From: Megachile rotundata
Taxonomy: Eukaryota > Arthropoda > Insecta > Hymenoptera > Megachilidae
Direction: 5' to 3'
Length of the DNA: 64,000 bases
NCBI RefSeq assembly: GCF_050947335.1
Contig: NW_027473327.1
Location: 1,984,001 to 2,048,000 of the forward strand
Both the position numbers and the translations under genes were made by a program. Below the pieces are notes generated by a model. The model made no database searches. It saw only the letters and a list, made by a program, of their open reading frames with translations, and was not told where the DNA came from. Positions 1-14,590 of this stretch are shown piece after piece. Each line of letters begins with the position of its first letter. Position 1 is the stretch's first letter.

Positions 1-294
1 TGATTGCGATTGTATGATTGTGATTGTATGATTGCGATTGTATGATTGTGATTGTATGATTATGATTGTATCATTGTGATTGTTTGATTGTGATTGTATG
101 ATTATGATTGTATGGTTGTGACTGTATGATTGTGATGGTATGATTGCGGTTGTATGATTGCGATCGTATGATTGTGATTGTATGATTGTGGTTGTATGAT
201 TGTGATTGTATGATTGTGATTGTATGATTGTCATTGTATGATTGTGATTGTATGATTGTGATTGCATGATTGTGATTGTATGATTGAGATTGCA

Positions 295-308
295 TGATTT
301 TGTATGTA
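295..308. repeat. Rare marker unit TGATTTTGTATGTA
   Basis: This unit, usually preceded by TGATTGAGATTGCA, occurs at 295, 4313, 7239, 9871, 12825, 17207, 19055, 19223, 23535, 25411, 28925, 30955, 32817, 34763, 35617, 36205, 55931, 57555, 58395 and 58633. I see none between 36.2 and 55.9 kb. It is a useful landmark for following copied blocks. Confidence 0.88.
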
Positions 309-728
309 TGATTATGATTGTATGATTGTGATTGTATGATTGTGATTGTATGATTGTGATTGTATGATTGTGATTGTATGATTGTGATTGTATGATTGTG
401 ATTGTATGATTGTGATTGTATGATTGTGATTGTATGATTGTAATTGTATGATTATGATTGTATGATTGTGATTGTATGATTGTGATTGTATGACTGTGAT
501 TGTATGATTGTGATTGTACGATTGTGATTGTACGATTGTGATTGTATGATTCTGATTGTATGATTATGATTGTATGATTGTGATAGTATGATTGTGATTG
601 TAAGATTGTGATTGCATGACTGTGATTGTATGATTGTGATTGGATGATTGTGATTGTATGATTAGGATTGTATGATTGTGATAGTATGAATGTGATTGTA
701 TGATTGTGATTGTATGATTGTGATTGTA

Positions 729-770
729 TGATTGTATTTGGGAGATTGTATTTTGGAGATTGTAATTGTA
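729..770. repeat. 42-bp special block, type example of about 75 copies
   Basis: Three adjacent altered units keep the 14-bp spacing. The first ends in ATTTGGG instead of GATTGTA, the second begins with A and ends ATTTTGG, and the third begins with A and has A at position 8. Copies start at 729, 1625, 2031, 2255, 3557, 5111, 5979, 6469, 8037, 8919, 10655, 11551, 12055, 13623, 14505 and so on to 63379 and 63771; I count about 75 by eye, all at positions equal to 1 modulo 14. It has the only GGG and TTTT runs that recur widely. Some copies begin TGATTGCA (16773, 18621, 23101, 24977, 30521, 32383). Confidence 0.93.
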
Positions 771-1064
771 TAATTGCGATTTTATGATTGTGATTGTATG
801 ATTGTGATCGTATGATTGTGATCGTATGATAGTGATTGTATGATTGTGATTGTATGGTTGTGATTGTATGATTGTGATTGTATGATTGTAATTGTATGAT
901 TATGATTGTATGATTGTGATTGTATGATTGTGATGGTTTGATTGTGATTGTATGATTCCGATATTATGATTGTGATTGTATGATTGTGATTGTATGATTG
1001 TGGTTGTATGATTGTGATTGTATGATTGTGATTGTATGATTGTGGTTGTATGATTGTGATTGTA

Positions 1065-1092
1065 TGATTGTATTTGGGAGATTGTGATTGTA
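1065..1092. repeat. 28-bp left-half form of the special block, type example
   Basis: The first altered unit, ending ATTTGGG, is followed directly by AGATTGTGATTGTA, so the TTTTGG unit is missing. Other copies start at 1779, 2563, 5447, 8373, 9157, 38109, 49953, 51619 and elsewhere. A complementary right-half form, with the ATTTTGG ending but no TTTGGG unit, starts at 18033, 24375 and 31795. Both forms have exactly two units. Confidence 0.88.
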
Positions 1093-4000
1093 TGATTGCG
1101 ATTGTATGATTGTGATTGCGTGATTGTGATTGTATGATTGCGATTGTATGATTGTGATTGTATGGTTGTGATTGTATGATTGTGATGGTATGATTGTGAT
1201 TGTATGATTGCGGTAGTATGATTGTGATTGTATGATTGTGATTGTATGATTGTGACTGTATGATTGTGATTGTATGATTGTGATTGCGTGATTGTGATTG
1301 TATGATTGCGATTGTATGATTGCGATTGTATGATTGTGATTGTACGATTGTGATTGTATGATTGTGATTGTATGATTGTGATTGTATGATTGTGATTGTA
1401 TGATTGTGATTGTATGATTGTAATTGTATGATTATGATTGTGTGATTGTGATTGTATGATTATGATTGTATGATTGTGATAGTATGATTGTGATTGTAAG
1501 ATTGTGATTGCATGACTGTGATTGTATGATTGTGATTGTATGATTGTGATTGTATGATTAGGATTGTATGATTGTGATAGTATGATTGTGATTGTATGAT
1601 TGCGATTGTATGATTGGGATTGTATGATTGTATTTGGGAGATTGTATTTTGGAGATTGTAATTGTAGGATTGCGATTGTATGATTGTGATTGTATGATTG
1701 TGATTGTATGATTGTAATTGTATGATTGCGATTGTATGGTTGTGAATGTATGATTGTGGTTGTATGATAGTGATTGTATGATTGTATTTGGGAGATTGTG
1801 ATTGTATGATTGCGATTGTATGATTGTGATTGCGTGATTGTGATTGTATGATTGCGATTGTATGATTGAGATTGTATGGTTGTGATTGTATGATTGTGAT
1901 TGTATGATTGTGATTGTATGATTGTGATTGTATGATTGTGACTGTATGATTGTGATTGTATGATTGTGATTGTGTGATTGCGATTGTATGATTGCGATTG
2001 TATGATTGTGATTGTATGATTGTGGTTGTATGATTGTATTTGGGAGATTGTATTTTGGAGATTGTAATTGTATGATTGCGATTGTATGATTATGATTGTA
2101 TGATTGTGATAGTATGATTGTGATTGTAAGATTGTGATTGCATGACCGTGATTGTATGATTGTGATTGTATGATTGTGATTGTATGATTAGGATTGTATG
2201 ATTGTGATAGTATGATTGTGATTGTATGATTGTGATTGTATGATTGTGATTGTATGATTGTATTTGGGAGATTGTATTTTGGAGATTGTAATTGTATGAT
2301 TGCGATTGTATGATTGTGATTGTATGATTGTGATTGTATGATTGTGATCGTATGATTGTGATCGTATGATTCTGATTGTATGATTGTGATTGTATGGTTG
2401 TGATAGTATGATTGTGACTGTATGATTGTGATTGTATGATTGTGATTGCATGATTGTGATTGTATGATTGAGATTGTATGATTGTGATGGTTTGGTTGTG
2501 ATTGTATGATTGCGATATTATGATTGTGATTGTATGATTGTGGTTGTATGATAGTGATTGTATGATTGTATTTGGGAGATTGTGATTGTATGATTGCGAT
2601 TGTATGATTGTGATTGCGTGATTGTGATTGTATGATTGCGATTGTATGATTGTGATTGTATGGTTGTGATTGTATGATTGTGATGGTATGATTTTGATTG
2701 TATGATTGCGATAGTATGATTGTGATTGTATGATTGTGATTGTATGATTGTGACTGTATGATTGTGATTGTATGATTGTGATTGCGTGATTGTGATTGTA
2801 TGATTGTGATTGCGTGATTGTGATTGTATGATTGCGATTGTATGATTGTGATTGTATGATTGTGATTGTATGATTGTGATAGTATGATTGTGATAGTATG
2901 ACTGTGATTGTATGACTGTGATTGTATGATCGTGATTGTGTGATTGTGATTGTCTGATTGTGGTTGTATGATTGTGATTGTATGATTGTGATTGTATGAT
3001 TGTGATTGTATGACTGTGATTGTATGATTGTGATTGTGTGATTGCGATTGTATGATTGCGATTGTATGATTGTGATTGTATGATTGTGATTGTATGATTG
3101 TGATTGTATGACTGTGATTGTATGATTGTGATTGTATGATTGTGATTGTATGATTAGGATTGTGTGATTGTGATAGTATGATTGTGATTGTATGATTGTG
3201 ATTGTATGATTGTGATTGTCTGATTGTGGTTGTATGATTGTGATTGTATGATTGTGATTGTATGATTGTGATTGTATGACTGTGATTGTATGATTGTGAT
3301 TGTGTGATTGCGATTGTATGATTGCGATTTTATGATTGTGATTGTATGATTGTGATTGTATGATTGTGATTGTATGACTGTGATTGTATGATTGTGATTG
3401 TATGATTGTGATTGTATGATTAGGATTGTGTGATTGTGATAGTATGATTGTGATTGTATGATTGTGATTGTATGATTGTGATTGTATGATTGTGATTGTA
3501 TGATTGTGATTGTATGATTGTGATTGTATGATTGTGATTGTATGATTGTGATTGTATGATTGTATTTGGGAGATTGTATTTTGGAGATTGTAATTGTATG
3601 ATTGCGATTGTATGATTGTGATTGTATGATTGTGATTGTATGATTGTGATTGTATGATTGTGATTGTATGACTGTGATTGTATGATTGTGATTGTGCGAT
3701 TGTGATTGTACGATTGTGATTGTACGATTGTGATTGTATGATTGTGATTGTATGATTATGATTTTATGATTGTGATAGTATGATTGTGATTGCAAGATTG
3801 TGATTGCATGACTGTGATTGTATGATTGCGATGGTTTGATTGTGATTGTATGATTGCGATATTATGATTGTGATTGTATGATTGTGATTGTATGATTGTG
3901 ATTGTCTGATTGTGGTTGTATGATTGTGATTGTATGATTGTGATTGTATGATTGTCATTGTATGATTATGCTTGTATGATTGTGATTGCATGATTGTGAT

Positions 4001-4494
4001 TGTATGATTGAGATCGTATGATTGCGATTGTATGATTGTGATTGTATGGTTGTGATTGTATGATTGTGATTGTATGATTGTAATTGTATGATTATGATTG
4101 TATGATTGTGATTGTATGATTGCGATGGTTTGATTGTGATTGTATGATTGCGATATTATGATTGTGATTGTATGATTGTGATTGTATGATTGTGATTGTC
4201 TGATTGTGGTTGTATGATTGTGACTGTATGATTGTGATTGTATGATTGTCATTGTATGATTATGATTGTATGATTGTGATTGCATGATTGTGATTGTATG
4301 ATTGAGATTGCATGATTTTGTATGTATGGTTTCGATTGTATGATTGTGATTGTATGACTGTGATTGTATGATTGTGATTGTGTGATTGCGATTGTACGAT
4401 TGCGATTGTATGACTGTGATTGTATGATTGTGACAGTGCGATTGTGATTGTACGATTGTGATTGTATGATTGTGATTGTATGATTATGATGGAA

Positions 4495-7420
4495 TGATTG
4501 TGATTGCATGATTGTGATTGTATGATTGTGATTGCATGATATTGAATGTATGATTGTGATTGTATGATTGTGATTGTATGATTGTGATTGTATGATTGCG
4601 ATTGTATGATTGTGCTAGTATGATTGTGATTGTAAGATTGTGATTGTATGACTGTGATTGTATGATTGTGATTGTATGATTGTGATGGTATGATTGCGAT
4701 TGTATGATTGTGATTGTATGATTGCGATTGTATGATTGTGATTGTATGATTATGATTGTATCATTGTGATTGTATGATTGTGATTGTATGATTATGATTG
4801 TATGGTTGTGACTGTATGATTGTGATGGTATGATTGCGGTTGTATGATTGCGATCGTATGATTGTGATTGTATGATTGTGATTGTATGATTGTGATTGTA
4901 TGATTGTGATTGTGTGATTGCGATTGTATGATTGCGATTGTATGATTGTGATTGTATGATTGTGATGGTTTGATTGTGATTGTATGATTGCGATATTATG
5001 ATTGTGATTGTATGATTGTGATTGTATGATTGTGATTGTATGATTAGGATTGTATGATTGTGATAGTATGAATGTGATTGTATGATTGTGATTGTATGAT
5101 TGTGATTGTATGATTGTATTTGGGAGATTGTATTTTGGAGATTGTAATTGTATAATTGCGATTTTATGATTGTGATTGTATGATTGTGATCGTATGATTG
5201 TGATCGTATGATAGTGATTGTATGATTGTGATTGTATGGTTGTGATTGTATGATTGTGATTGTATGATTGTAATTGTATGATTATGATTGTATGATTGTG
5301 ATTGTATGATTGTGATGGTTTGATTGTGATTGTATGATTCCGATATTATGATTGTGATTGTATGATTGTGATTGTATGACTGTGGTTGTATGATTGTGAT
5401 TGCATGATTGTGATTGTATGATTGTGGTTGTATGATTGTGATTGTATGATTGTATTTGGGAGATTGTGATTGTATGATTGCGATTGTATGATTGTGATTG
5501 CGTGATTGTGATTGTATGATTGCGATTGTATGATTGTGATTGTATGGTTGTGATTGTATGATTGTGATGGTATGATTGTGATTGTATGATTGCGGTAGTA
5601 TGATTGTGATTGTATGATTGTCATTGTATGATTGTGACTGTATGATTGTGATTGTATGATTGTGATTGCGTGATTGTGATTGTATGATTGCGATTGTATG
5701 ATTGCGATTGTATGATTGTGATTGTACGATTGTGATTGTATGATTGTGATTGTATGATTGTGATTGTATGATTGTGATTGTATGATTGTAATTGTATAAT
5801 TATGATTGTGTGATTGTGATTGTATGATTATGATTGTATGATTGTGATAGTATGATTGTGATTGTAAGATTGTGATTGCATGACTGTGATTGTATGATTG
5901 TGATTGTATGATTAGGATTGTATGATTGTGATAGTATGATTGTGATTGTATGATTGTGATTGTATGATTGGGATTGTATGATTGTATTTGGGAGATTGTA
6001 TTTTGGAGATTGTAATTGTTGGATTGCGATTGTATGATTGTGATTGTATGATTGTGATTGTATGATTGTAATTGTATGATTAGGATTGTGTGATTGTGAT
6101 AGTATGATTGTGATTGTATGATTGTGATTGTATGATTGTGATTGTCTGATTGTGGTTGTATGATTGTGATTGTATGATTGTGATTGTATGATTGTGATTG
6201 TATGACTGTGATTGTATGATTGTGATTGTGTGATTGCGATTGTATGATTGCGATTTTATGATGGTGATTGTATGATTGTGATTGTATGATTGTGATTGTA
6301 TGACTGTGATTGTATGATTGTGATTGTATGATTGTGATTGTATGATTAGGATTGTGTGATTGTGATAGTATGATTGTGATTGTATGATTGTGATTGTATG
6401 ATTGTGATTGTATGATTGTGATTGTATGATTGTGATTGTATGATTGTGATTGTATGATTGTGATTGTATGATTGTATTTGGGAGATTGTATTTTGGAGAT
6501 TGTAATTGTATGATTGCGATTGTATGATTGTGATTGTATGATTGTGATTGTATGATTGTGATTGTATGATTGTGATTGTATGACTGTGATTGTATGATTG
6601 TGATTGTGCGATTGTGATTGTACGATTGTGATTGTACGATTGTGATTGTATGATTGTGATTGTATGATTATGATTTTATGATTGTGATAGTATGATTGTG
6701 ATTGTAAGATTGTGATTGCATGACTGTGATTGTATGATTGCGATGGTTTGATTGTGATTGTATGATTGCGATATTATGATTGTGATTGTATGATTGTGAT
6801 TGTATGATTGTGATTGTATGATTGTGATTGTCTGATTGTGGTTGTATGATTGTGATTGTATGATTGTGATTGTATGATTGTCATTGTATGATTATGCTTG
6901 TATGATTGTGATTGCATGATTGTGATTGTATGATTGAGATCGTATGATTGCGATTGTATGATTGTGATTGTATGGTTGTGATTGTATGATTGTGATTGTA
7001 TGATTGTAATTGTATGATTATGATTGAATGATTGTGATTGTATGATTGCGATGGTTTGATTGTGATTGTATGATTGCGATATTATGATTGTGATTGTATG
7101 ATTGTGATTGTATGATTGTGATTGTCTGATTGTGGTTGTATGATTGTGACTGTATGATTGTGATTGTATGATTGTCATTGTATGATTATGATTGTATGAT
7201 TGTGATTGCATGATTGTGATTGTATGATTGAGATTGCATGATTTTGTATGTATGATTTCGATTGTATGATTGTGATTGTATGACTGTGATTGTATGATTG
7301 TGATTGTGTGATTGCGATTGTACGATTGCGATTGTATGACTGTGATTGTATGATTGTGACAGTGCGATTGTGATTGTACGATTGTGATTGTATGATTGTG
7401 ATTGTATGATTATGATGGAA
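4495..7420. repeat. Higher-order repeat family A, copy 1 (2926 bp, 209 units)
   Basis: Copies are delimited by the rare marker unit TGATTATGATGGAA, which ends at 4494 and again at 7420. Inside are, in order, the TGATATTGAATGTA unit, the CTAG-containing unit at 4607, 42-bp blocks at 5111, 5979 and 6469, the left-half block at 5447, and the TTTTGTATGTA unit at 7239. The same order recurs in the next copies. The length is an exact multiple of 14. Copy boundaries are chosen at a convenient marker and need not be the original recombination points. Confidence 0.85.
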
Positions 7421-10052
7421 TGATTGTGATTGCATGATTGTGATTGTATGATTGTGATTGCATGATATTGAATGTATGATTGTGATTGTATGATTGTGAT
7501 TGTATGATTGTGATTGTATGATTGCGATTGTATGATTGTGCTAGTATGATTGTGATTGTAAGATTGTGATTGTATGACTGTGATTGTATGATTGGGATTG
7601 TATGATTGTGATGGTATGATTGCGATTGTATGATTGTGATTGTATGATTGCGATTGTATGATTGTGATTGTATGATTATGATTGTATCATTGTGATTGTA
7701 TGATTGTGATTGTATGATTATGATTGTATGGTTGTGACTGTATGATTGTGATGGTATGATTGCGGTTGTATGATTGCGATCGTATGATTGTGATTGTATG
7801 ATTGTGATTGTATGATTGTGATTGTATGATTGTGATTGTGTGATTGCGATTGTATGATTGCGATTGTATGATTGTGATTGTATGATTGTGATGGTTTGAT
7901 TGTGATTGTATGATTGCGATATTATGATTGTGATTGTATGATTGTGATTGTATGATTGTGATTGTATGATTAGGATTGTATGATTGTGATAGTATGAATG
8001 TGATTGTATGATTGTGATTGTATGATTGTGATTGTATGATTGTATTTGGGAGATTGTATTTTGGAGATTGTAATTGTATAATTGCGATTTTATGATTGTG
8101 ATTGTATGATTGTGATCGTATGATTGTGATCGTATGATAGTGATTGTATGATTGTGATTGTATGGTTGTGATTGTATGATTGTGATTGTATGATTGTAAT
8201 TGTATGATTATGATTGTATGATTGTGATTGTATGATTGTGATGGTTTGATTGTGATTGTATGATTCCGATATTATGATTGTGATTGTATGATTGTGATTG
8301 TATGACTGTGGTTGTATGATTGTGATTGCATGATTGTGATTGTATGATTGTGGTTGTATGATTGTGATTGTATGATTGTATTTGGGAGATTGTGATTGTA
8401 TGATTGCGATTGTATGATTGTGATTGCGTGATTGTGATTGTATGATTGCGATTGTATGATTGTGATTGTATGGTTGTGATTGTATGATTGTGATGGTATG
8501 ATTGTGATTGTATGATTGCGGTAGTATGATTGTGATTGTATGATTGTGATTGTATGATTGTGACTGTATGATTGTGATTGTATGATTGTGATTGCGTGAT
8601 TGTGATTGTATGATTGCGATTGTATGATTGCGATTGTATGATTGTGCTTGTACGATTGTGATTGTATGATTGTGATTGTATGATTGTGATTGTATGATTG
8701 TGATTGTATGATTGTGATTGTATGATTGTAATTGTATGATTATGATTGTGTGATTGTGATTGTATGATTATGATTGTATGATTGTGATAGTATGATTGTG
8801 ATTGTAAGATTGTGATTGCATGACTGTGATTGTATGATTGTGATTGTATGATTAGGATTGTATGATTGTGATAGTATGATTGTGATTGTATGATTGTGAT
8901 TGTATGATTGGGATTGTATGATTGTATTTGGGAGATTGTATTTTGGAGATTGTAATTGTTGGATTGCGATTGTATGATTGTGATTGTATGATTGTGATTG
9001 TATGATTGTGATTGTATGATTGTGATGGTTTGATTGTGATTGTATGATTCCGATATTATGATTGTGATTGTATGATTGTGATTGTATGACTGTGGTTGTA
9101 TGATTGTGATTGTATGATTGTGATTGTATGATTGTGGTTGTATGATTGTGATTGTATGATTGTATTTGGGAGATTGTGATTGTATGATTGCGATTGTATG
9201 ATTGTGATTGCGTGATTGTGATTGTATGATTGCGATTGTATGATTGTGATTGTATGGTTGTGATTGTATGATTGTGATGGTATGATTGTGATTGTATGAT
9301 TGCGGTAGTATGATTGTGATTGTATGATTGTGATTGTATGATTGTGACTGTATGATTGTGATTGTATGATTGTGATTGCGTGATTGTGATTGTATGATTG
9401 CGATTGTATGATTGCGATTGTATGATTGTGATTGTACGATTGTGATTGTATGATTGTGATTGTATGATTGTGATTGTATGATTGTGATTGTATGATTGTA
9501 ATTGTATGATTATGATTGTGTGATTGTGATTGTATGATTATGATTGTATGATTGTGATAGTATGATTGAGATCGTATGATTGCGATTGTATGATTGTGAT
9601 TGTATGGTTGTGATTGTATGATTGTGATTGTATGATTGTAATTGTATGATTATGATTGTATGATTGTGATTGTATGATTGCGATGGTTTGATTGTGATTG
9701 TATGATTGCGATATTATGATTGTGATTGTATGATTGTGATTGTATGATTGTGATTGTCTGATTGTGGTTGTATGATTGTGACTGTATGATTGTGATTGTA
9801 TGATTGTCATTGTATGATTATGATTGTATGATTGTGATTGCATGATTGTGATTGTATGATTGAGATTGCATGATTTTGTATGTATGGTTTCGATTGTATG
9901 ATTGTGATTGTATGACTGTGATTGTATGATTGTGATTGTGTGATTGCGATTGTACGATTGCGATTGTATGACTGTGATTGTATGATTGTGACAGTGCGAT
10001 TGTGATTGTACGATTGTGATTGTATGATTGTGATTGTATGATTATGATGGAA
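7421..10052. repeat. Higher-order repeat family A, copy 2 (2632 bp, 188 units, internally rearranged)
   Basis: This copy starts like copy 1: its 42-bp blocks at 8037 and 8919 match 5111 and 5979. After about 9000 it lacks the segment holding copy 1's block at 6469. Instead it repeats a stretch already used near 8230-8780, with the left-half block at 8373 seen again at 9157, 56 units later. It therefore looks like an unequal-exchange product. Small differences from copy 1 are visible, for example a TGATTGGGATTGTA unit near 7593. It ends with the same marker unit at 10039-10052. Confidence 0.8.
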
Positions 10053-13006
10053 TGATTGTGATTGCATGATTGTGATTGTATGATTGTGATTGCATGATAT
10101 TGAATGTATGATTGTGATTGTATGATTGTGATTGTATGATTGTGATTGTATGATTGCGATTGTATGATTGTGCTAGTATGATTGTGATTGTAAGATTGTG
10201 ATTGTATGACTGTGATTGTATGATTGTGATTGTATGATTGTGATGGTATGATTGCGATTGTATGATTGTGATTGTATGATTGCGATTGTATGATTGTGAT
10301 TGTATGATTATGATTGTATCATTGTGATTGTATGATTGTGATTGTATGATTATGATTGTATGGTTGTGACTGTATGATTGTGATGGTATGATTGCGGTTG
10401 TATGATTGCGATCGTATGATTGTGATTGTATGATTGTGATTGTATGATTGTGATTGTGTGATTGCGATTGTATGATTGCGATTGTATGATTGTGATTGTA
10501 TGATTGTGATGGTTTGATTGTGATTGTATGATTGCGATATTATGATTGTGATTGTATGATTGTGATTGTATGATTGTGATTGTATGATTAGGATTGTATG
10601 ATTGTGATAGTATGAATGTGATTGTATGATTGTGATTGTATGATTGTGATTGTATGATTGTATTTGGGAGATTGTATTTTGGAGATTGTAATTGTATAAT
10701 TGCGATTTTATGATTGTGATTGTATGATTGTGATCGTATGATTGTGATCGTATGATAGTGATTGTATGATTGTGATTGTATGGTTGTGATTGTATGATTG
10801 TGATTGTATGATTGTAATTGTATGATTATGATTGTATGATTGTGATTGTATGATTGTGATGGTTTGATTGTGATTGTATGATTCCGATATTATGATTGTG
10901 ATTGTATGATTGTGATTGTATGACTGTGGTTGTATGATTGTGATTGCATGATTGTGATTGTATGATTGTGGTTGTATGATTGTGATTGTATGATTGTATT
11001 TGGGAGATTGTGATTGTATGATTGCGATTGTATGATTGTGATTGCGTGATTGTGATTGTATGATTGCGATTGTATGATTGTGATTGTATGGTTGTGATTG
11101 TATGATTGTGATGGTATGATTGTGATTGTATGATTGCGGTAGTATGATTGTGATTGTATGATTGTGATTGTATGATTGTGACTGTATGATTGTGATTGTA
11201 TGATTGTGATTGCGTGATTGTGATTGTATGATTGCGATTGTATGATTGCGATTGTATGATTGTGATTGTACGATTGTGATTGTATGATTGTGATTGTATG
11301 ATTGTGATTGTATGATTGTGATTGTATGATTGTGATTGTATGATTGTAATTGTATGATTGTAATTGTATGATTATGATTGTGTGATTGTGATTGTATGAT
11401 TATGATTGTATGATTGTGATAGTATGATTGTGATTGTAAGATTGTGATTGCATGACTGTGATTGTATGATTGTGATTGTATGATTAGGATTGTATGATTG
11501 TGATAGTATGATTGTGATTGTATGATTGTGATTGTATGATTGGGATTGTATGATTGTATTTGGGAGATTGTATTTTGGAGATTGTAATTGTTGGATTGCG
11601 ATTGTATGATTGTGATTGTATGATTGTGATTGTATGATTGTAATTGTTTGATTAGGATTGTGTGATTGTGATAGTATGATTGTGATTGTATGATTGTGAT
11701 TGTATGATTGTGATTGTCTGATTGTGGTTGTATGATTGTGATTGTATGATTGTGATTGTATGATTGTGATTGTATGACTGTGATTGTATGATTGTGATTG
11801 TGTGATTGCGATTGTATGATTGCGATTTTATGATTGTGATTGTATGATTGTGATTGTATGATTGTGAATGTATGACTGTGATTGTATGATTGTGATTGTA
11901 TGATTGTGATTGTATGATTAGGATTGTGTGATTGTGATAGTATGATTGTGATTGTATGATTGTGATTGTATGATTGTGATTGTATGATTGTGATTGTATG
12001 ATTGTGATTGTATGATTGTGATTGTATGATTGTGATTGTATGATTGTGATTGTATGATTGTATTTGGGAGATTGTATTTTGGAGATTGTAATTGTATGAT
12101 TGCGATTGTATGATTGTGATTGTATGATTGTGATTGTATGATTGTGATTGTATGATTGTGATTGTATGACTGTGATTGTATGATTGTGATTGTGCGATTG
12201 TGATTGTACGATTGTGATTGTACGATTGTGATTGTATGATTGTGATTGTATGATTATGATTTTATGATTGTGATAGTATGATTGTGATTGTAAGATTGTG
12301 ATTGCATGACTGTGATTGTATGATTGCGATGGTTTGATTGTGATTGTATGATTGCGATATTATGATTGTGATTGTATGATTGTGATTGTATGATTGTGAT
12401 TGTATGATTGTGATTGTCTGATTGTGGTTGTATGATTGTGATTGTATGATTGTGATTGTATGATTGTCATTGTATGATTATGCTTGTATGATTGTGATTG
12501 CATGATTGTGATTGTATGATTGAGATCGTATGATTGCGATTGTATGATTGTGATTGTATGGTTGTGATTGTATGATTGTGATTGTATGATTGTAATTGTA
12601 TGATTATGATTGTATGATTGTGATTGTATGATTGCGATGGTTTGATTGTGATTGTATGATTGCGATATTATGATTGTGATTGTATGATTGTGATTGTATG
12701 ATTGTGATTGTCTGATTGTGGTTGTATGATTGTGACTGTATGATTGTGATTGTATGATTGTCATTGTATGATTATGATTGTATGATTGTGATTGCATGAT
12801 TGTGATTGTATGATTGAGATTGCATGATTTTGTATGTATGATTTCGATTGTATGATTGTGATTGTATGACTGTGATTGTATGATTGTGATTGTGTGATTG
12901 CGATTGTACGATTGCGATTGTATGACTGTGATTGTATGATTGTGACAGTGCGATTGTGATTGTACGATTGTGATTGTATGATTGTGATTGTATGATTATG
13001 ATGGAA
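10053..13006. repeat. Higher-order repeat family A, copy 3 (2954 bp, 211 units)
   Basis: The order of variants is the same as in copy 1, with 42-bp blocks at 10655, 11551 and 12055, the TTTTGTATGTA unit at 12825 and the closing marker at 12993-13006. It is two units longer than copy 1, including an extra unit with A at position 8 near 11347. Unlike copy 2 it keeps the third 42-bp block. Confidence 0.82.
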
Positions 13007-14590
13007 TGATTGTGATTGCATGATTGTGATTGTATGATTGTGATTGCATGATATTGAATGTATGATTGTGATTGTATGATTGTGATTGTATGATTGTGAT
13101 TGTATGATTGCGATTGTATGATTGTGCTAGTATGATTGTGATTGTAAGATTGTGATTGTATGACTGTGATTGTATGATTGTGATTGTATGATTGTGATGG
13201 TATGATTGCGATTGTATGATTGTGATTGTATGATTGCGATTGTATGATTGTGATTGTATGATTATGATTGTATCATTGTGATTGTATGATTGTGATTGTA
13301 TGATTATGATTGTATGGTTGTGACTGTATGATTGTGATGGTATGATTGCGGTTGTATGATTGCGATCGTATGATTGTGATTGTATGATTGTGATTGTATG
13401 ATTGTGATTGTATGATTGTGATTGTGTGATTGCGATTGTATGATTGCGATTGTATGATTGTGATTGTATGATTGTGATGGTTTGATTGTGATTGTATGAT
13501 TGCGATATTATGATTGTGATTGTATGATTGTGATTGTATGATTGTGATTGTATGATTAGGATTGTATGATTGTGATAGTATGAATGTGATTGTATGATTG
13601 TGATTGTATGATTGTGATTGTATGATTGTATTTGGGAGATTGTATTTTGGAGATTGTAATTGTATAATTGCGATTTTATGATTGTGATTGTATGATTGTG
13701 ATCGTATGATTGTGATCGTATGATAGTGATTGTATGATTGTGATTGTATGGTTGTGATTGTATGATTGTGATTGTATGATTGTAATTGTATGATTATGAT
13801 TGTATGATTGTGATTGTATGATTGTGATGGTTTGATTGTGATTGTATGATTCCGATATTATGATTGTGATTGTATGATTGTGATTGTATGACTGTGGTTG
13901 TATGATTGTGATTGCATGATTGTGATTGTATGATTGTGGTTGTATGATTGTGATTGTATGATTGTATTTGGGAGATTGTGATTGTATGATTGCGATTGTA
14001 TGATTGTGATTGCGTGATTGTGATTGTATGATTGCGATTGTATGATTGTGATTGTATGGTTGTGATTGTATGATTGTGATGGTATGATTGTGATTGTATG
14101 ATTGCGGTAGTATGATTGTGATTGTATGATTGTGATTGTATGATTGTGACTGTATGATTGTGATTGTATGATTGTGATTGCGTGATTGTGATTGTATGAT
14201 TGCGATTGTATGATTGCGATTGTATGATTGTGCTTGTACGATTGTGATTGTATGATTGTGATTGTATGATTGTGATTGTATGATTGTGATTGTATGATTG
14301 TGATTGTATGATTGTAATTGTATGATTATGATTGTGTGATTGTGATTGTATGATTATGATTGTATGATTGTGATAGTATGATTGTGATTGTAAGATTGTG
14401 ATTGCATGACTGTGATTGTATGATTGTGATTGTATGATTAGGATTGTATGATTGTGATAGTATGATTGTGATTGTATGATTGTGATTGTATGATTGGGAT
14501 TGTATGATTGTATTTGGGAGATTGTATTTTGGAGATTGTAATTGTTGGATTGCGATTGTATGATTGTGATTGTATGATTGTGATTGTATG
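13007..14590. repeat. Higher-order repeat family A, partial copy 4
   Basis: The sequence follows copy 3 closely, with 42-bp blocks at 13623 and 14505 (212 and 211 units after their partners at 10655 and 11551). At about 14590 it departs into units with TGATTGTGGTTGTA and TGATTCTGATGGTA that are absent at this point in copies 1-3. The same departure is seen again at about 21000, so this partial copy is itself part of a larger duplicated segment (shift 6412 bp, 458 units). Confidence 0.75.

Larger units (their letters stand above)
1..4494. repeat. Leading mixed part of the array
   Basis: This part contains only 14-bp units. It has the TTTTGTATGTA marker unit at 295, 42-bp special blocks at 729, 1625, 2031, 2255 and 3557, and the left-half short form at 1065, 1779 and 2563 (51 and 56 units apart). 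Runs of variant units around the short forms recur at those spacings, so there is a local higher-order repeat of about 0.7-0.8 kb. The last 900 bases, with markers at 4313 and 4481, already match the ends of the 2.9-kb copies that follow. No gene is visible. Confidence 0.85.

Noticed and set aside
729..770. 42-bp block as a small inserted mobile element
   Set aside because: It adds no extra bases to the register, has no target-site duplication or terminal repeats, and is explained by substitutions in three ordinary units.
4607..4620. CTAG-bearing units (TGATTGTGCTAGTA) as regulatory or restriction-related sites
   Set aside because: They recur only as part of copied runs of units (7533, 10165, 13119 and others) and nothing around them suggests a function.
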